From the NCBI GenBank assembly GCA_031253835.1, contig JAIRVP010000034.1, forward strand, positions 1 to 64,000: 64,000 bases of DNA. The letters run 5' to 3'. This DNA comes from Burkholderia sp. GTDB taxonomy: Bacteria; Pseudomonadota; Gammaproteobacteria; Burkholderiales; Burkholderiaceae. Positions 54,647 to 64,000 of the stretch are shown piece by piece (within the stretch, counting starts at the first letter, position 1; every line of letters starts with the position of its first letter). The translations under genes and the position numbers were made by a program. The notes under the pieces were generated by a model. It did no database searches. It had not been told where the DNA came from and worked only from the letters and a program-made list of their open reading frames with translations.

Positions 54647-54657
54647 TGGTCATACCA
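54647..54657. promoter_or_regulatory. GlcC-type operator 2
   Basis: A second TGGTCATACCA, with the identical flanks G and GT, placed 106 bp from the first and just 2 bp before the glcC start codon. A bound GlcC could both repress itself and loop to control glcD. Confidence 0.65.
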
Positions 54658-54659
54658 GT

Positions 54660-55430
54660 ATGGAAATGCAGGATCGAGAAGGGCCGGCGCGGCGCGTGGC
54701 CGACGTCGTCGCCGAGCGGATCGAGAAGCTGATCGTCGACGGCGTGCTGAAGGCCGGGCAGGCGCTGCCGTCCGAACGGCGGCTGACCGAAAAGCTCGGC
54801 GTGTCGCGCACGGCCGTGCGCGAAGGGATGAAGCTGCTGCACGCGCGCGGGATCATCGACACGGCGCACGGCAAGGGCTCGTTCGTCGCGAGCCTGACCC
54901 CGCAACGCGAGATCACGCCGATGATGCATCTGCTCGGCTCGCAACCGCGCACGCTGTACGACCTGTTCGAGGTGCGCGGGATGCTCGAGGCCGAAGCCGC
55001 GCGGCTCGCGGCGTTGCGCGGCACGCCGGCCGATTTCATCCTGATCCAGCGCCGCTACGAGGAAATGACGGCGGCCGATGCGCAGGACCTCGACCCCGCC
55101 GCGCGCGCGAAGCTCGATCACGCGTTTCATCTCGCGATCTGCGAGGCGTCGCACAACCCCGTGCTCGTCAACACGCTGCAGTCGCTGACCGACCTGCTGC
55201 TCAGTTCGGTGTTCGCGTCGGTGAACAACCTCTATCACCGCGAGCCGCTGAAGAAGCAGATCGACCGCCAGCATGCGCGGCTCTACAACGCGGTCACGGG
55301 GCGGCTGCCCGACCAGGCGCGCAAGGCCGCGAGCGAACATATCCGCCAGTGCGTCGAGTATCTGCGCGAGATCGAGCAGGAGGAACAGCGGCTCGTGCGT
55401 TCGACGCTGCGGCTCGAAGGGTGGACTTGA
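54660..55430 (+). CDS. glcC: GntR/FadR-family glycolate regulator
   Basis: A 256-aa FadR-type regulator. The winged helix is at about residues 12-78 ('GQALPSERRLTEKLGVSRTA'), and the C-terminal FCD domain has the metal/ligand positions in 'KLDHAFHLAICEASHN' and 'QIDRQHARLYNAV'. The start at ATG 54660 is preferred; the frame opens upstream through the operator. Divergent from glcD, with two TGGTCATACCA operators in between. It is the expected glycolate-responsive activator of the glc operon. Confidence 0.9.
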   Translation: MEMQDREGPARRVADVVAERIEKLIVDGVLKAGQALPSERRLTEKLGVSRTAVREGMKLLHARGIIDTAHGKGSFVASLTPQREITPMMHLLGSQPRTLYDLFEVRGMLEAEAARLAALRGTPADFILIQRRYEEMTAADAQDLDPAARAKLDHAFHLAICEASHNPVLVNTLQSLTDLLLSSVFASVNNLYHREPLKKQIDRQHARLYNAVTGRLPDQARKAASEHIRQCVEYLREIEQEEQRLVRSTLRLEGWT

Positions 55431-55618
55431 ACAAGCGACGCGTGCGTTCGTGCGATGACGTCGATCAAGCAAAGTGCGTTGTCGATGCGGGTTGATTGGC
55501 TATTGCATCATAATGTGATGTATTTGGCGCGCGGCGCGCTCCGATTTGCACATTCGTGCAACACGCGCCGTGTACCGTCGAACGTGTTACGCCATCGATC
55601 CTGACAGGAGGATGCTGC

Positions 55619-56116
55619 ATGTCGATTCCGACGCATGGCGACGGGCCTGACGCCCGCGCCGACCCGATTCCGCAAGAAGACCGCACGGCGCTGCTGGCGA
55701 CGCTCGACGAACTGCTGGAGGCCGAGCGTGCAGGCGCACGCGTCGCTTCCGAAACGGCGGCCGAGGTGACCGACGATCCCGAACTGCATCGGCTGATCGC
55801 GCATATCCGCCAGGACGAGGCGCACTGGTGCAGCGTGCTCGTCGATGCGATCCGGTCGCTCGATGCGGTGCCGACGCGCGCGACCGGCGCGTTCTACGAG
55901 AAGGCGATGGCGATCGACGATCTGGCGGAGCGGATGGCGTTCCTGAATCGTGGCCAGCGCTGGGTCGTGCGCAAGCTGCAGACGCTGCTGCCGACGCTCG
56001 CCGATCGGGACATGCATCACGCGCTGTCGTTGATGCTGGTCGCGCACGAGAAGAATATCGGCGCGGTGGATGTTCGGCTGCGCGGCGGCGCGGACGGGGC
56101 GCAACCCGCGCCGTAA
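55619..56116 (+). CDS. DUF6306-type, ferritin-like four-helix protein
   Basis: A 165-aa helical protein in which regularly spaced Glu/His residues (E35 in 'LEAERAGAR', 'LIAHIRQDEAHW', 'HEKNIGAVD') suggest a ferritin-like di-metal four-helix bundle. This matches the family called DUF6306, whose job is unknown. AGGAGG lies well upstream of ATG 55619. The following helicase begins 36 bp after the stop. The dyad CATCA-N5-TGATG at 55506-55520 may be an operator. Confidence 0.7.
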   Translation: MSIPTHGDGPDARADPIPQEDRTALLATLDELLEAERAGARVASETAAEVTDDPELHRLIAHIRQDEAHWCSVLVDAIRSLDAVPTRATGAFYEKAMAIDDLAERMAFLNRGQRWVVRKLQTLLPTLADRDMHHALSLMLVAHEKNIGAVDVRLRGGADGAQPAP

Positions 56117-56151
56117 CCGCTAGAATTGCGGTTTTAGCCCGGAATACGTCC

Positions 56152-57615
56152 ATGTCTTTTGCCTCGCTTGGCCTGATCGAGCCGCTGCTGCGTAATCTGC
56201 AGGGCCTCAATTACCAGACACCTACGCCGGTGCAGGCCAAGGCGATTCCTGCCGTGCTGAGTGGCAAGGACGTCATGGCCGCGGCGCAAACCGGCACCGG
56301 CAAAACGGCCGGTTTTGCGCTGCCGCTGTTGCAACGGCTCGTGCAGCACGGCCCGGCGGTGTCGAGCAACCGCGCGCGCGTGCTGGTGCTGGTGCCCACG
56401 CGCGAGCTGGCCGAACAGGTGCTGCAAAGCTTCGTCGAGTACGGCAAGGGCCTCGATCTGCGCTTCCTGGCCGCGTACGGCGGCGTGAGCATCAATCCGC
56501 AGATGATGAAGCTGCGCAAGGGCGTCGATGTGCTCGTTGCCACGCCGGGCCGTCTGCTCGACCTGAATCGCCAGAACGCCGTGCAGTTCGATCAGGTGCA
56601 GACGCTGGTACTGGATGAGGCCGACCGCATGCTGGATCTCGGCTTTGCGCGCGAACTCGACGCTGTCTTCGCGGCGTTGCCGGCTCGGCGCCAGACGCTG
56701 CTGTTCTCCGCGACGTTTACCGACGATATCCGCGCGATGGCGGCGAACATCCTGCACAGCCCGGTCGATATCAGCGTCAGCGCGCCCAATGCCACGGCCA
56801 GCAAGATCAAGCAGTGGGTGGTGACGGTCGACAAGCGGAACAAGCCCGACCTCTTCATGCACCTGGTGGCCGAGAACCACTGGGAGCACGCGCTGGTGTT
56901 CGTCAAGACGCGCGTTGGCGTCGACTATCTGGCGGCGATGCTCGATGAAGCCGGCTATGCGGTCGACACCATTCACGGCGACAAGCCGCAACCCGCGCGG
57001 CTGCGGGCGCTGGAGCGCTTCAAGGCGCGCGAAGTCCAGATGCTGGTCGCCACCGATGTGGCGGCGCGCGGGCTCGATATCGACGATCTGCCGCTGGTGA
57101 TCAACGTCGACCTGCCGATCGTCGCGCAGGACTACGTGCACCGTATCGGCCGGACCGGCCGCGCGGGTGCCAGCGGGGTGGCGGTGTCGCTCGTGTGCGC
57201 CGATGAAGCGCCGCAACTGGCCGCGATCGAAGCGCTGATCCGGCAGACGCTGCGGCGTGAGGAGGAACCGGGTTTCGAAGCCGAACACCGCGTGCCGGAA
57301 ACGAGTGCGACGGGGCAGATCATCAAGAAGCCCAAAAAGCCGAAGAAGCCCAAAGTGCAGCAGGCGGTGCCGGTTGCCAAGCCGCTGGCGGGCAAGAAGC
57401 CGCGCCCGCAAGCGCAAGGCGGGGAAGGCAAGCGCAAGCCCACGGCGCCGCACGCGAAGCCGGCCGGTAACGGGGTGGATTACACCATCGGCAGCCCGTT
57501 CAGCGTGCAGAAGCCGCGCAGCAAGCCTGCCGGCAAGGCGGGTGTGGGTTCGGGCAAGCCGGCGGGCAAATCTGCGGGCAAACCCGCTGGCGGCCGCGGC
57601 AAACGCCAACCCTGA
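56152..57615 (+). CDS. rhlE: DEAD-box RNA helicase, RhlE-type
   Basis: A 487-aa helicase core with all usual motifs: Q-motif region 'YQTPTPVQAKAIPAVL', AQTGTGKT (45-52), PTRELAEQ, DEADRMLD, SATF, and HRIGRTGRAG. The C-terminal 130 residues form a basic Lys/Ala/Gly tail with PKKPKKPK and repeated AGKPAG-type units. RhlE acts in ribosome maturation and mRNA turnover. ATG 56152 is chosen by motif spacing; the open frame runs 108 codons upstream through the previous gene without homology. Confidence 0.92.
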   Translation: MSFASLGLIEPLLRNLQGLNYQTPTPVQAKAIPAVLSGKDVMAAAQTGTGKTAGFALPLLQRLVQHGPAVSSNRARVLVLVPTRELAEQVLQSFVEYGKGLDLRFLAAYGGVSINPQMMKLRKGVDVLVATPGRLLDLNRQNAVQFDQVQTLVLDEADRMLDLGFARELDAVFAALPARRQTLLFSATFTDDIRAMAANILHSPVDISVSAPNATASKIKQWVVTVDKRNKPDLFMHLVAENHWEHALVFVKTRVGVDYLAAMLDEAGYAVDTIHGDKPQPARLRALERFKAREVQMLVATDVAARGLDIDDLPLVINVDLPIVAQDYVHRIGRTGRAGASGVAVSLVCADEAPQLAAIEALIRQTLRREEEPGFEAEHRVPETSATGQIIKKPKKPKKPKVQQAVPVAKPLAGKKPRPQAQGGEGKRKPTAPHAKPAGNGVDYTIGSPFSVQKPRSKPAGKAGVGSGKPAGKSAGKPAGGRGKRQP

Positions 57616-57624
57616 TCCGGAATG

Positions 57625-57646
57625 AAAAAAGCCCGCCGAAGCGGGC
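57625..57646 (-). terminator. Terminator of the sugar transporter operon
   Basis: GCCCGC-TTCG-GCGGGC followed by TTTTTT when read on the minus strand, 48 bp after the stop of the last transporter gene. Confidence 0.88.
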
Positions 57647-57694
57647 AACCTCACGATGCGGAGGGGGAGATCCGAAAACGCGTCCGGCGCGCAC

Positions 57695-58546
57695 TCAGCC
57701 TTTCGTCGCGCCGAACGTGAGCCCCGCGACGAAATGCTTCTGCATCGCGAAGAACATCGCGACCGACGGCAGCGCGGCAAGAATCGACCCGGCCGACACG
57801 AGATTCCACGACGTCGTCCATTGCCCCTTCAGCGCCGCGACACCCGCCGTGATCGGCGCGGCCTCGTCGCCCTGCGTGAGACACAGCGCCCAGAAGTAAT
57901 CGTTCCACACGAACGTAAACACGAGAATCGCCAGCGCAGCCAGCGCCGGCCGGATCAACGGCAGCACGATCCGCCAGAACACCGTCCATTCCCCGGCGCC
58001 TTCGATGCGTGCCGCCTCGATCAGCTCGAACGGCAACTGCTTGATGAAGTTGCGCAGGAACAGCGTGCAGAACCCGGTCTGGAACGCGACATGGAACAGG
58101 ATCAGCGCCTCGACGGTATTGAACACGCCGAGCCTCAGCGACAGGTCGCGCACCGGAATCATCAGCACCTGCACCGGCACGAAGTTGCCGGCGACGAACG
58201 TGCCGAACAGCGCGGTATTGCCGCGAAACCGGTAGGTCGCGAGCGCAAAGCCGGCCATCGCCGCGAGCGCGATCGAGCCGATCACCGACGGCACCGTGAT
58301 CTGCACGCTGTTCCAGAAGTAATGCAGCATCGGCGACGTCGTCAGTGCGTCGCGATAGTTCTCGATCATCGCGAAGTGGCGCGGCCACCCCCAGTAGTGG
58401 CCTTCGACGAGTTCCTCGGTCGAGCGCACCGACGTGACGAACACGGCGATCATCGGCAGCAGCCAGATCAGCAGCGCGACGGGCAGCGACAGCTTGTACA
58501 GCCGGCGCGAGACGGGCTTCCATTGGGCAACGGGCGTCGGAAACAT
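57695..58546 (-). CDS. Sugar ABC transporter permease, MalG-like
   Basis: A 283-aa inner-membrane permease with six helices. The ATPase-contact loop is the EAA motif 'EAARIEGAGEWTVFWRI' (about 185-201), the usual place in MalG/UgpE-type proteins. ATG 58546 begins the family's N-terminal cytoplasmic segment. It is the last gene of the operon, 20 bp after its partner permease. Substrate is a sugar or oligosaccharide; the GH42 gene upstream points to galactosides. Confidence 0.93.
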   Translation of the reverse strand: MFPTPVAQWKPVSRRLYKLSLPVALLIWLLPMIAVFVTSVRSTEELVEGHYWGWPRHFAMIENYRDALTTSPMLHYFWNSVQITVPSVIGSIALAAMAGFALATYRFRGNTALFGTFVAGNFVPVQVLMIPVRDLSLRLGVFNTVEALILFHVAFQTGFCTLFLRNFIKQLPFELIEAARIEGAGEWTVFWRIVLPLIRPALAALAILVFTFVWNDYFWALCLTQGDEAAPITAGVAALKGQWTTSWNLVSAGSILAALPSVAMFFAMQKHFVAGLTFGATKG

Positions 58547-58566
58547 GATGAAGGCTCCCCGGTAGG

Positions 58567-59511
58567 TCACTGCTCGTTGCGCAGCATGCGGCGCAACTGG
58601 AACACGATGTAGACGAGCATGATCGCGAACAGCACGACCGCGATCGACGCGGAATAGCCGAGCCGGTAGTACTTGATCGCCTGGTCGTACATGTAATACG
58701 CGAGCACGGTCGAGCTTTCGAACGGGCCGCCGCTCGTCATCACCGAGATCAGGTCGAAGCTGCGCAGCGCACCGATCACCGTGACGACGATCGCCATGAA
58801 CGTGGTGGGCCGCAACTGCGGCAGCACGACGTGCCACAGCAGCGCGAAACCGCGCGCGCCCTCCATCCGTGCGGCTTCGATCTGTTCCGGGTTGACCGAC
58901 GTGAGGCCGGTCAGGTACAGGATCATGCAGTACGCGGTCTGCGGCCACAGCGCGGCGAACACGACGCCGAGCGTCGCATAGCGCGCGTCGCCGAGCACCG
59001 GGATGCCGTGTCCGGCGATCAGCGCGAGCAGCCCGAAGGTCGGATCGTAGAACCACGAGAAGATCAGGCCGACGACCACGCCGGACAGCACGAACGGCGC
59101 GAAGAACAGCGACTTCACGAGCCGGATGCCGCCGACCGCCTGGTTCAGGTACAGCGCGAGCGCGAGGCCGAGCGGCGGCGCGAGCATGAAGAGCGCGAGC
59201 CAGATCACGTTGTTGCGCAGCGCGGTGTAGAACGTCGGCGCCTGCAGCAACTCGGCGTAGTTCGCGAAGCCGACGAAGGTGCGCTCGGTCATGCCGTCCC
59301 AGTTGTACAGGCTCAGCCACAGCGTCGACAGGATCGGCCAGATCACATAGACGGCAACCATTGCGCAGGCCGGCGCGAGAAACAGCCACGCGGCGCGCCG
59401 CTGGCGCCGCACGGCGGGCGACGGGCGGCGCGCGGGCAACACGGTGGCGGATGTCCCGCGCGGCGGCGGCGCGGTGCCGGCGGGCGGGGTGGACGTGATC
59501 GGACTGGACAC
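58567..59511 (-). CDS. Sugar ABC transporter permease, MalF-like
   Basis: A 314-aa permease with six helices after a 45-residue cytoplasmic tail rich in Thr, Pro and Arg. Its EAA loop is 'EAARMEGARGFALLWHVV' (about 216-233). It pairs with the MalG-like permease downstream. It follows the binding-protein gene by 54 bp. Confidence 0.93.
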   Translation of the reverse strand: MSSPITSTPPAGTAPPPRGTSATVLPARRPSPAVRRQRRAAWLFLAPACAMVAVYVIWPILSTLWLSLYNWDGMTERTFVGFANYAELLQAPTFYTALRNNVIWLALFMLAPPLGLALALYLNQAVGGIRLVKSLFFAPFVLSGVVVGLIFSWFYDPTFGLLALIAGHGIPVLGDARYATLGVVFAALWPQTAYCMILYLTGLTSVNPEQIEAARMEGARGFALLWHVVLPQLRPTTFMAIVVTVIGALRSFDLISVMTSGGPFESSTVLAYYMYDQAIKYYRLGYSASIAVVLFAIMLVYIVFQLRRMLRNEQ

Positions 59512-59565
59512 GGCAAGCCTCCTGAACGGACACGGCGGCGCGCGGCCGCCGAATAGGTCACGCGG

Positions 59566-60825
59566 TCACTTCTTGTAGATCCGCTTGCGGGTCTGTTCGA
59601 GTTGCGCGAGCACCGTATCGAGCTGCGCGGGATTCGCGAGGAACTGCTGCATCCCCTTCATCCCTTCGTCGGCCATTTCCTTCGTCATGTCGCGGTCGTA
59701 GAACTGCGCGACGCCGCCCTTCGTGTCGGCGAGGATCCGGAAGCCGATGCGCGAGATCGGATCGGCCGGCTCGGGCGACTTGCTGTTGGCCGACAGCGAG
59801 CCGAGGCCTTCCGCGAGCTTCGCGCCCATCTCGGGCGTTTCGACGAACGCGAGGAACGTGTGCGCGTCGGCCTTGTTCTTCGCCTTCGTCGGGATGTGCA
59901 GCGATTCGACCGGGCCGTCCTCGGCGGTCGGCACCTTCGGGTCGATGATCGGGAAGCGGTAGTAGCCCATTTCCTGCTTCACGCTCGGCGGAAAACCGGC
60001 CGCGATGAAGGTGCCCATCAGCATCATCGCGGCCTTGCCCTGGAACAGGAACGGCTGCGCGCCGTCGAGATCGTAGGACAGCGCGTTGTCGATGAAGTAG
60101 CCGGCATCGATCAGCGATTTCCACGTCGTGTAGACCTTCTTCACGCGCGGGTCGGTGTACGGCACGTCGCCGGCCATCAGCTGCTGGTGGAACGCGTTGC
60201 CGTTCAGGCGCAGGTCGAGATAGTCGAACCAGCCGGCGAGCGTCCACGCGTCGCGGCCGCCGATCGCGACCGGCGTGATGCCGGCGGCCTTCAGCTTCTT
60301 GCACGCGTCGAGAAACTGGTCCCAGGTCTTCGGCTCGTCGGCGATGCCGACCTTGCGGAACAGGTCCTTGCGGTAGAACAGCCCCCACGAGTAGTAGACG
60401 GTCGGCGCCGCGTACTGCTTGCCGTTGTACGACGATGCGTCGCGCGTCGACGCATACATCGCGCCCCAGCCGTTTTTCGTCCAGTCGCCGCTCAGGTCCT
60501 CGAACAACCCGCGCTTCGCGTAGTACGCCATCCGCTCGCCCGCGTGCCAGTTCACGACGTCGGGCGCGACGGTCGTCAGCCACGCGGGGAGCTGCACCTT
60601 GTACGCTTCCTCGTCGACGAAGGTCGCCTTCACGTCGATGTCGGGATGGGCCTTGTGGAATGCGTCGAGCGTCGATTGCCAGACCGCGCGCTGGCTCGCG
60701 CCCTTGAACGCGATGTTGATCGTGAGTGTGCCGGCATCGGCGGGCGCCGTCATGCCGAGCGATGCGAAGGCGACGGCGGCGGCCGTGGCGAGCCGGGCGG
60801 CGGCGCGAAGGGGGCGATGTGTCAT
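59566..60825 (-). CDS. Sugar ABC transporter, periplasmic binding protein
   Basis: A 419-aa extracellular solute-binding protein of the family 1 (MalE/UgpB) fold with a signal peptide cleaved about after ADAG (residue 32). Conserved segments are 'FHKAHPDIDVKATFVDEEAY' and 'TPVAIGGRDAWTLAGWFDYL', a typical sugar-cleft loop. ATG 60825 starts the signal peptide; the open frame continues through the preceding gene. It lies 65 bp after the GH42 gene. Confidence 0.93.
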   Translation of the reverse strand: MTHRPLRAAARLATAAAVAFASLGMTAPADAGTLTINIAFKGASQRAVWQSTLDAFHKAHPDIDVKATFVDEEAYKVQLPAWLTTVAPDVVNWHAGERMAYYAKRGLFEDLSGDWTKNGWGAMYASTRDASSYNGKQYAAPTVYYSWGLFYRKDLFRKVGIADEPKTWDQFLDACKKLKAAGITPVAIGGRDAWTLAGWFDYLDLRLNGNAFHQQLMAGDVPYTDPRVKKVYTTWKSLIDAGYFIDNALSYDLDGAQPFLFQGKAAMMLMGTFIAAGFPPSVKQEMGYYRFPIIDPKVPTAEDGPVESLHIPTKAKNKADAHTFLAFVETPEMGAKLAEGLGSLSANSKSPEPADPISRIGFRILADTKGGVAQFYDRDMTKEMADEGMKGMQQFLANPAQLDTVLAQLEQTRKRIYKK

Positions 60826-60890
60826 GCGTGTCTCCAGTCCTGTGTGTCGTTGTGCGTGACCGGCACGGCGTGGCGCCGGTGGCGGGGGGG

Positions 60891-62888
60891 CTACGAACGG
60901 CTTCGATACACGGCCACGTCCTGCGGCCCGACTTGCGCGGCGCCGAGCACGAACGCCGACGGCGGCACCGCGTCGATCGTGTGCGGCGCGTTGCCGTAGT
61001 TGAAAACGTAGGTCAGGCCGCCGCGCCGGCTCACGCGCACGCCGTCGCCGAGCGGTGTCGGCGCGAGGCCCGCGGCGGCCGCGACATCGGCGAACAGCTG
61101 CGTGGTGGTTGCGTCGTCGAACAGCGCGGCCCAGTAGTGCAGCACGCCATGCGACACGCAGGCCGGATGACCGTCGGCGAAGCGTGCGCGCACGACGCTG
61201 TGCGTGTCGTCGTCGTCGCGCAGCGCGACGAAGTCGCGCCAGTGGCGCGCGTTGCCCGCGAGCGGCGAACCGTCGTGCAGCGTGCCGTCGATCCGCTCGG
61301 TCACGTTCGGCCGCAGCGATTCGACGCGCCCTATGCGCACCGGCAGGATCGACGCGAGCGGGCCGGGCGGCAGCGTCGGTGGAATCTGCAGGTCGACGGT
61401 CTTCGAGCCGGTACGCGGCCCGAATACCGCATGCGCGCCCGATGCGGCGAGCCGTGCCGCGAAATCGCCCGGCACGACGGGCAGCGGCGGCACGACGACG
61501 AGCCGGTAGCCGTCGAGTGGCGCGTGCGCTGACACGATGTCGACGTCGAGGCCGAGCGAACGCAGCGCCGAGTAGTACTCGAACGCGAAGCGCGGGTAGT
61601 GGAAATCGGCGCCCTGCGGCTGCACTTCGAACAGCCACTTCGCTTCGTAATCGAAGACCAGCGCGACCGGTGCGCGCACCGGGCCGTCCGCATCCGCATC
61701 CGTGCCTGCGTCGTGCACGGCTGCGATCTCGCGCGCGACGCGCTGCGCCTCGCGGCCGCCTTCGTCGAGCGTGTCGTCGGGCGTGTGCAGGCCCGCATGC
61801 ATCTGCTCCTGCGCGAACGGCGCCTGCCGCCAGCGGAAGTACGACACGCAACCGGCGCCGTGCGCGAACGCTTCCCAGCTCCACAGACGCACCATGCCCG
61901 GCAGCGGCGCGGGGTTCCACTGTGCCCAGTTCACCGGCCCCGGCTGCTGCTCCATCACCCAGAACGGCAGCTTCGACATGCCGCGATACAGGTCGTGATT
62001 GAACGATGCGAAATCGGGATGGCCGGTGCGCAGCCAGCGCGCCTTCACGTCGGGCGCGAACCATTGCTCCTCGAGCGCGCCGAGCGGGTAGCTGTCCCAC
62101 GTCGCGATGTCGAGGTCGCGGGCGACCTCGTAGTGATCGAACTCGGTGAACAGCTGCATGAAGTTGTGCGCGACGGGCCGGCCCGGCGAATGCGCGCGGA
62201 TCACGTCGACCTGCATCCGGTGATAGCGCGCGACCTCGTCGGACGCGAAGCGCCGGTAGTCGAGGCGATGCGACGGATGGGCTTCGGTCACGGTGCCGAC
62301 GGGCGCATCGACTTCGTCGAAATGGCGATACTCCATGCTCCAGAACACGGTGCCCCACGCGCGGTTCAGCGCGTCGATCGTGCCGTAGCGCGCCTTCAGC
62401 CACGCGCGGAAGCGCACGAGCGCGGCCGGCGAGTAGCTGACGACGGTCTGGTGGCAGCCGAGTTCGTTGTCGGTCTGCCAATAGCGCACGGCCGGGTGGC
62501 GGCCGTAGCGTTCGGCGACCGCCGTGCAGATCTGGCGCGACGCTTCGAGATAGGTCGGCGACGAGAAGTCGTAGTGGCGGCGCGAGCCGAACGCGCGCGG
62601 CCGGCCGTCCGCGCCGATCGCGAGGATGTCGGGATGGCGGTCGACCAGCCATTTCGGCGGCGTCGCGGTCGGCGTGCACATCACGATCTCGAGGCCGGCC
62701 GTGCCGAGCACGTCGACCGCGCGGTCGAGCCAGCCCCAGTCGTATTCGCCCGGCGATGGCTCGATGCGGCTCCACGCGAATTCGGCAATCCGCACCTGCT
62801 CGATGCCGAGCGCTTTCATCCGGCGGGCGTCATCGGCCCACATCGATTCCGGCCAGTGTTCCGGGTAGTAGCAGACTCCGAGGCGCAT
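60891..62888 (-). CDS. GH42 beta-galactosidase
   Basis: A 665-aa cytoplasmic glycoside hydrolase of family 42. The TIM barrel (1-390) begins [14 protein letters not shown]; the acid/base is E142 in QTDNELGCH and the nucleophile E313 in [13 protein letters not shown] trimerisation domain and a C-terminal beta domain follow. It hydrolyses beta-galactosides taken in by the transporter with which it is co-transcribed. The start at ATG 62888 overlaps no gene and lies 8 bp after the ATPase stop. Confidence 0.95.
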   Translation of the reverse strand: MRLGVCYYPEHWPESMWADDARRMKALGIEQVRIAEFAWSRIEPSPGEYDWGWLDRAVDVLGTAGLEIVMCTPTATPPKWLVDRHPDILAIGADGRPRAFGSRRHYDFSSPTYLEASRQICTAVAERYGRHPAVRYWQTDNELGCHQTVVSYSPAALVRFRAWLKARYGTIDALNRAWGTVFWSMEYRHFDEVDAPVGTVTEAHPSHRLDYRRFASDEVARYHRMQVDVIRAHSPGRPVAHNFMQLFTEFDHYEVARDLDIATWDSYPLGALEEQWFAPDVKARWLRTGHPDFASFNHDLYRGMSKLPFWVMEQQPGPVNWAQWNPAPLPGMVRLWSWEAFAHGAGCVSYFRWRQAPFAQEQMHAGLHTPDDTLDEGGREAQRVAREIAAVHDAGTDADADGPVRAPVALVFDYEAKWLFEVQPQGADFHYPRFAFEYYSALRSLGLDVDIVSAHAPLDGYRLVVVPPLPVVPGDFAARLAASGAHAVFGPRTGSKTVDLQIPPTLPPGPLASILPVRIGRVESLRPNVTERIDGTLHDGSPLAGNARHWRDFVALRDDDDTHSVVRARFADGHPACVSHGVLHYWAALFDDATTTQLFADVAAAAGLAPTPLGDGVRVSRRGGLTYVFNYGNAPHTIDAVPPSAFVLGAAQVGPQDVAVYRSRS

Positions 62889-62896
62889 GCCGATCC

Positions 62897-64000
62897 TTAT
62901 GCGTAGTGGTGGACGTGGACGTCGGCGCACGCGGGCACCGCGCGGCCGTCTTCGGTGAAGAGATGGCAGGCCGCGGCCGGCGCATGCACGTGCACGCGCT
63001 CGCCGGTGCGCACCTGCGCGTCGCCGGGCACCTTCGCGATCAGCGGCGCGCCGCCGGGCGTGTCGAGGTGCACGTAGGTCTGTTCGCCGAGGCGTTCGAC
63101 GAGCGCGACGTCGCGCGCGAGCGTCGTTGCGTCGAGCGCGGCGCCGAGCGTCAGGTGTTCGGGGCGAATGCCGAGCGTCACGGCCGTGCCGGCGCCGAGT
63201 GACGAGCCGTCGCGTGGCAGTACGAAGGTTTCGCCGGACGGCACGAGCGTGACGGTCGTGCGATGTGCGTCGCACGCGGTGACGACGGCCGGCAGGAAGT
63301 TCATCCGCGGCGAGCCGATGAAGCCCGCGACGAAGCGGCTGGCCGGGTGGTGGTAAAGGTCGAGCGGCGCGCCGACCTGCGCGATGCTGCCGTGCTGCGC
63401 GGTATCCGCGCCGGCGTGCAGCAGCACGATCTTGTCGGCGAGCGTCATCGCTTCGGTCTGGTCGTGCGTCACGTAGACGACGCTCGCGCGTTCGAACTGC
63501 CGGTGCAGCCGCGCGATCTCGATGCGGGTCTGGCCGCGCAGCGCCGCGTCGAGGTTCGACAGCGGTTCGTCGAAGAGGAACACGCCGGGCTCGCGCACGA
63601 TCGCGCGGCCGATCGCGACGCGCTGCCGCTGGCCGCCCGACAGCGCCTTCGGCTTGCGCTCGAGCAGCGTGTCGAGCTGCAGGATGCGTGCGGCATCGCG
63701 CACCTTCCGGTCGATCTCGGCTTTCGGCACACGCGCGAGCTTCAGCCCGAACGCCATGTTCTCGTACACCGTCATGTGCGGAAACAGCGCGTAGCTCTGG
63801 AACACCATCGCGACGCCGCGCTCGGCGGCCGGCACGTCGTCGACACGGCGGCCGTCGATCGACAGCTCGCCCGCGCTCAGGTCCTCGAGGCCGGCAATCA
63901 TCCGCAGCAACGTCGACTTGCCGCATCCGGACGGCCCGAGGAACACACAGAACTCGTGCGCGCCGATCTCCAGATCGACGTCGCGAATGACCGGCGCGTG
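62897..64000 (-). CDS. Sugar ABC transporter ATPase, MalK/UgpC-like, 5' end missing
   Basis: ATPase of the sugar importer; its start lies beyond the right edge of the window, so the first few residues are absent. Walker A is GPSGCGKST, the ABC signature [14 protein letters not shown], Walker [13 protein letters not shown], followed by the H-loop in '[11 protein letters not shown]'. A C-terminal regulatory TOBE domain fills the last 110 residues. It is the first gene seen of an operon running ATPase, GH42, binding protein, MalF-like, MalG-like. Confidence 0.93.
   Translation of the reverse strand, partial: HAPVIRDVDLEIGAHEFCVFLGPSGCGKSTLLRMIAGLEDLSAGELSIDGRRVDDVPAAERGVAMVFQSYALFPHMTVYENMAFGLKLARVPKAEIDRKVRDAARILQLDTLLERKPKALSGGQRQRVAIGRAIVREPGVFLFDEPLSNLDAALRGQTRIEIARLHRQFERASVVYVTHDQTEAMTLADKIVLLHAGADTAQHGSIAQVGAPLDLYHHPASRFVAGFIGSPRMNFLPAVVTACDAHRTTVTLVPSGETFVLPRDGSSLGAGTAVTLGIRPEHLTLGAALDATTLARDVALVERLGEQTYVHLDTPGGAPLIAKVPGDAQVRTGERVHVHAPAAACHLFTEDGRAVPACADVHVHHYA

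Overview
The window reads as part of the second chromosome of a Burkholderia, most probably a member of the B. cepacia complex. It is uniformly GC-rich with strong third-position GC. It carries the secondary-replicon maintenance locus (Rep_3-family initiator, parA, parB, an iteron array and five copies of the 16-bp palindrome GTTTATGCGCATAAAC, known as the chromosome 2 parS of B. cenocepacia). The species is an inference from gene content; the replicon assignment rests on sequence that is directly visible.

Layout. 0-12 kb is metabolic: the end of a 3-hydroxybutyrate dehydrogenase with a patatin phospholipase, a stand-alone type 2 argC, a tartrate/D-malate dehydrogenase with its LysR regulator, a TetR/NTF2-like pair, an acetyltransferase, and the threonine-to-glycine pair tdh-kbl with a cupin regulator. 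12.3-21.2 kb is the replicon backbone: an unknown gene behind a LexA box, a tyrosine recombinase-fold protein lacking its catalytic residues, a KfrA-like coiled-coil protein, the origin with about 17 iterons and a DnaA box, rep, parB, parA and a gene-free centromere. 21-29 kb holds arsC, an ECF sigma/anti-sigma pair, an FMN reductase, a hybrid histidine kinase, and a response regulator - CheC-like - diguanylate cyclase operon.

29.8-39.3 kb is a hopanoid block (hpnD, hpnE, shc, hpnG) facing mlaA-hpnN, with an mlaC/hpnM-like gene beyond: hopanoid synthesis beside outer-membrane lipid transport. 39.4-41.7 kb is a TetR/MFS efflux pair whose promoter carries a TetR-type palindrome and a Fur-like box. 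41.7-43.4 kb is an AT-richer type VI secretion cassette (PAAR, Tae4 amidase, two small membrane proteins). 43.6-47.4 kb has a NarL-type two-component system and a membrane diguanylate cyclase. 48-55.4 kb is the glycolate operon glcD-E-F-G-B with divergent glcC. 55.6-64 kb holds a DUF6306-type protein, an RhlE-type helicase, and a sugar ABC transporter with a GH42 beta-galactosidase, its ATPase gene cut by the window edge.

The most unusual signal is a set of perfect or near-perfect copies of the origin iteron placed outside the origin, in gaps at 3.95, 6.41, 6.44, 9.16 and 14.0 kb. All have the opposite orientation to the main array, which suggests remote initiator-binding or titration sites. 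No rRNA, tRNA, insertion sequence or CRISPR array was seen.
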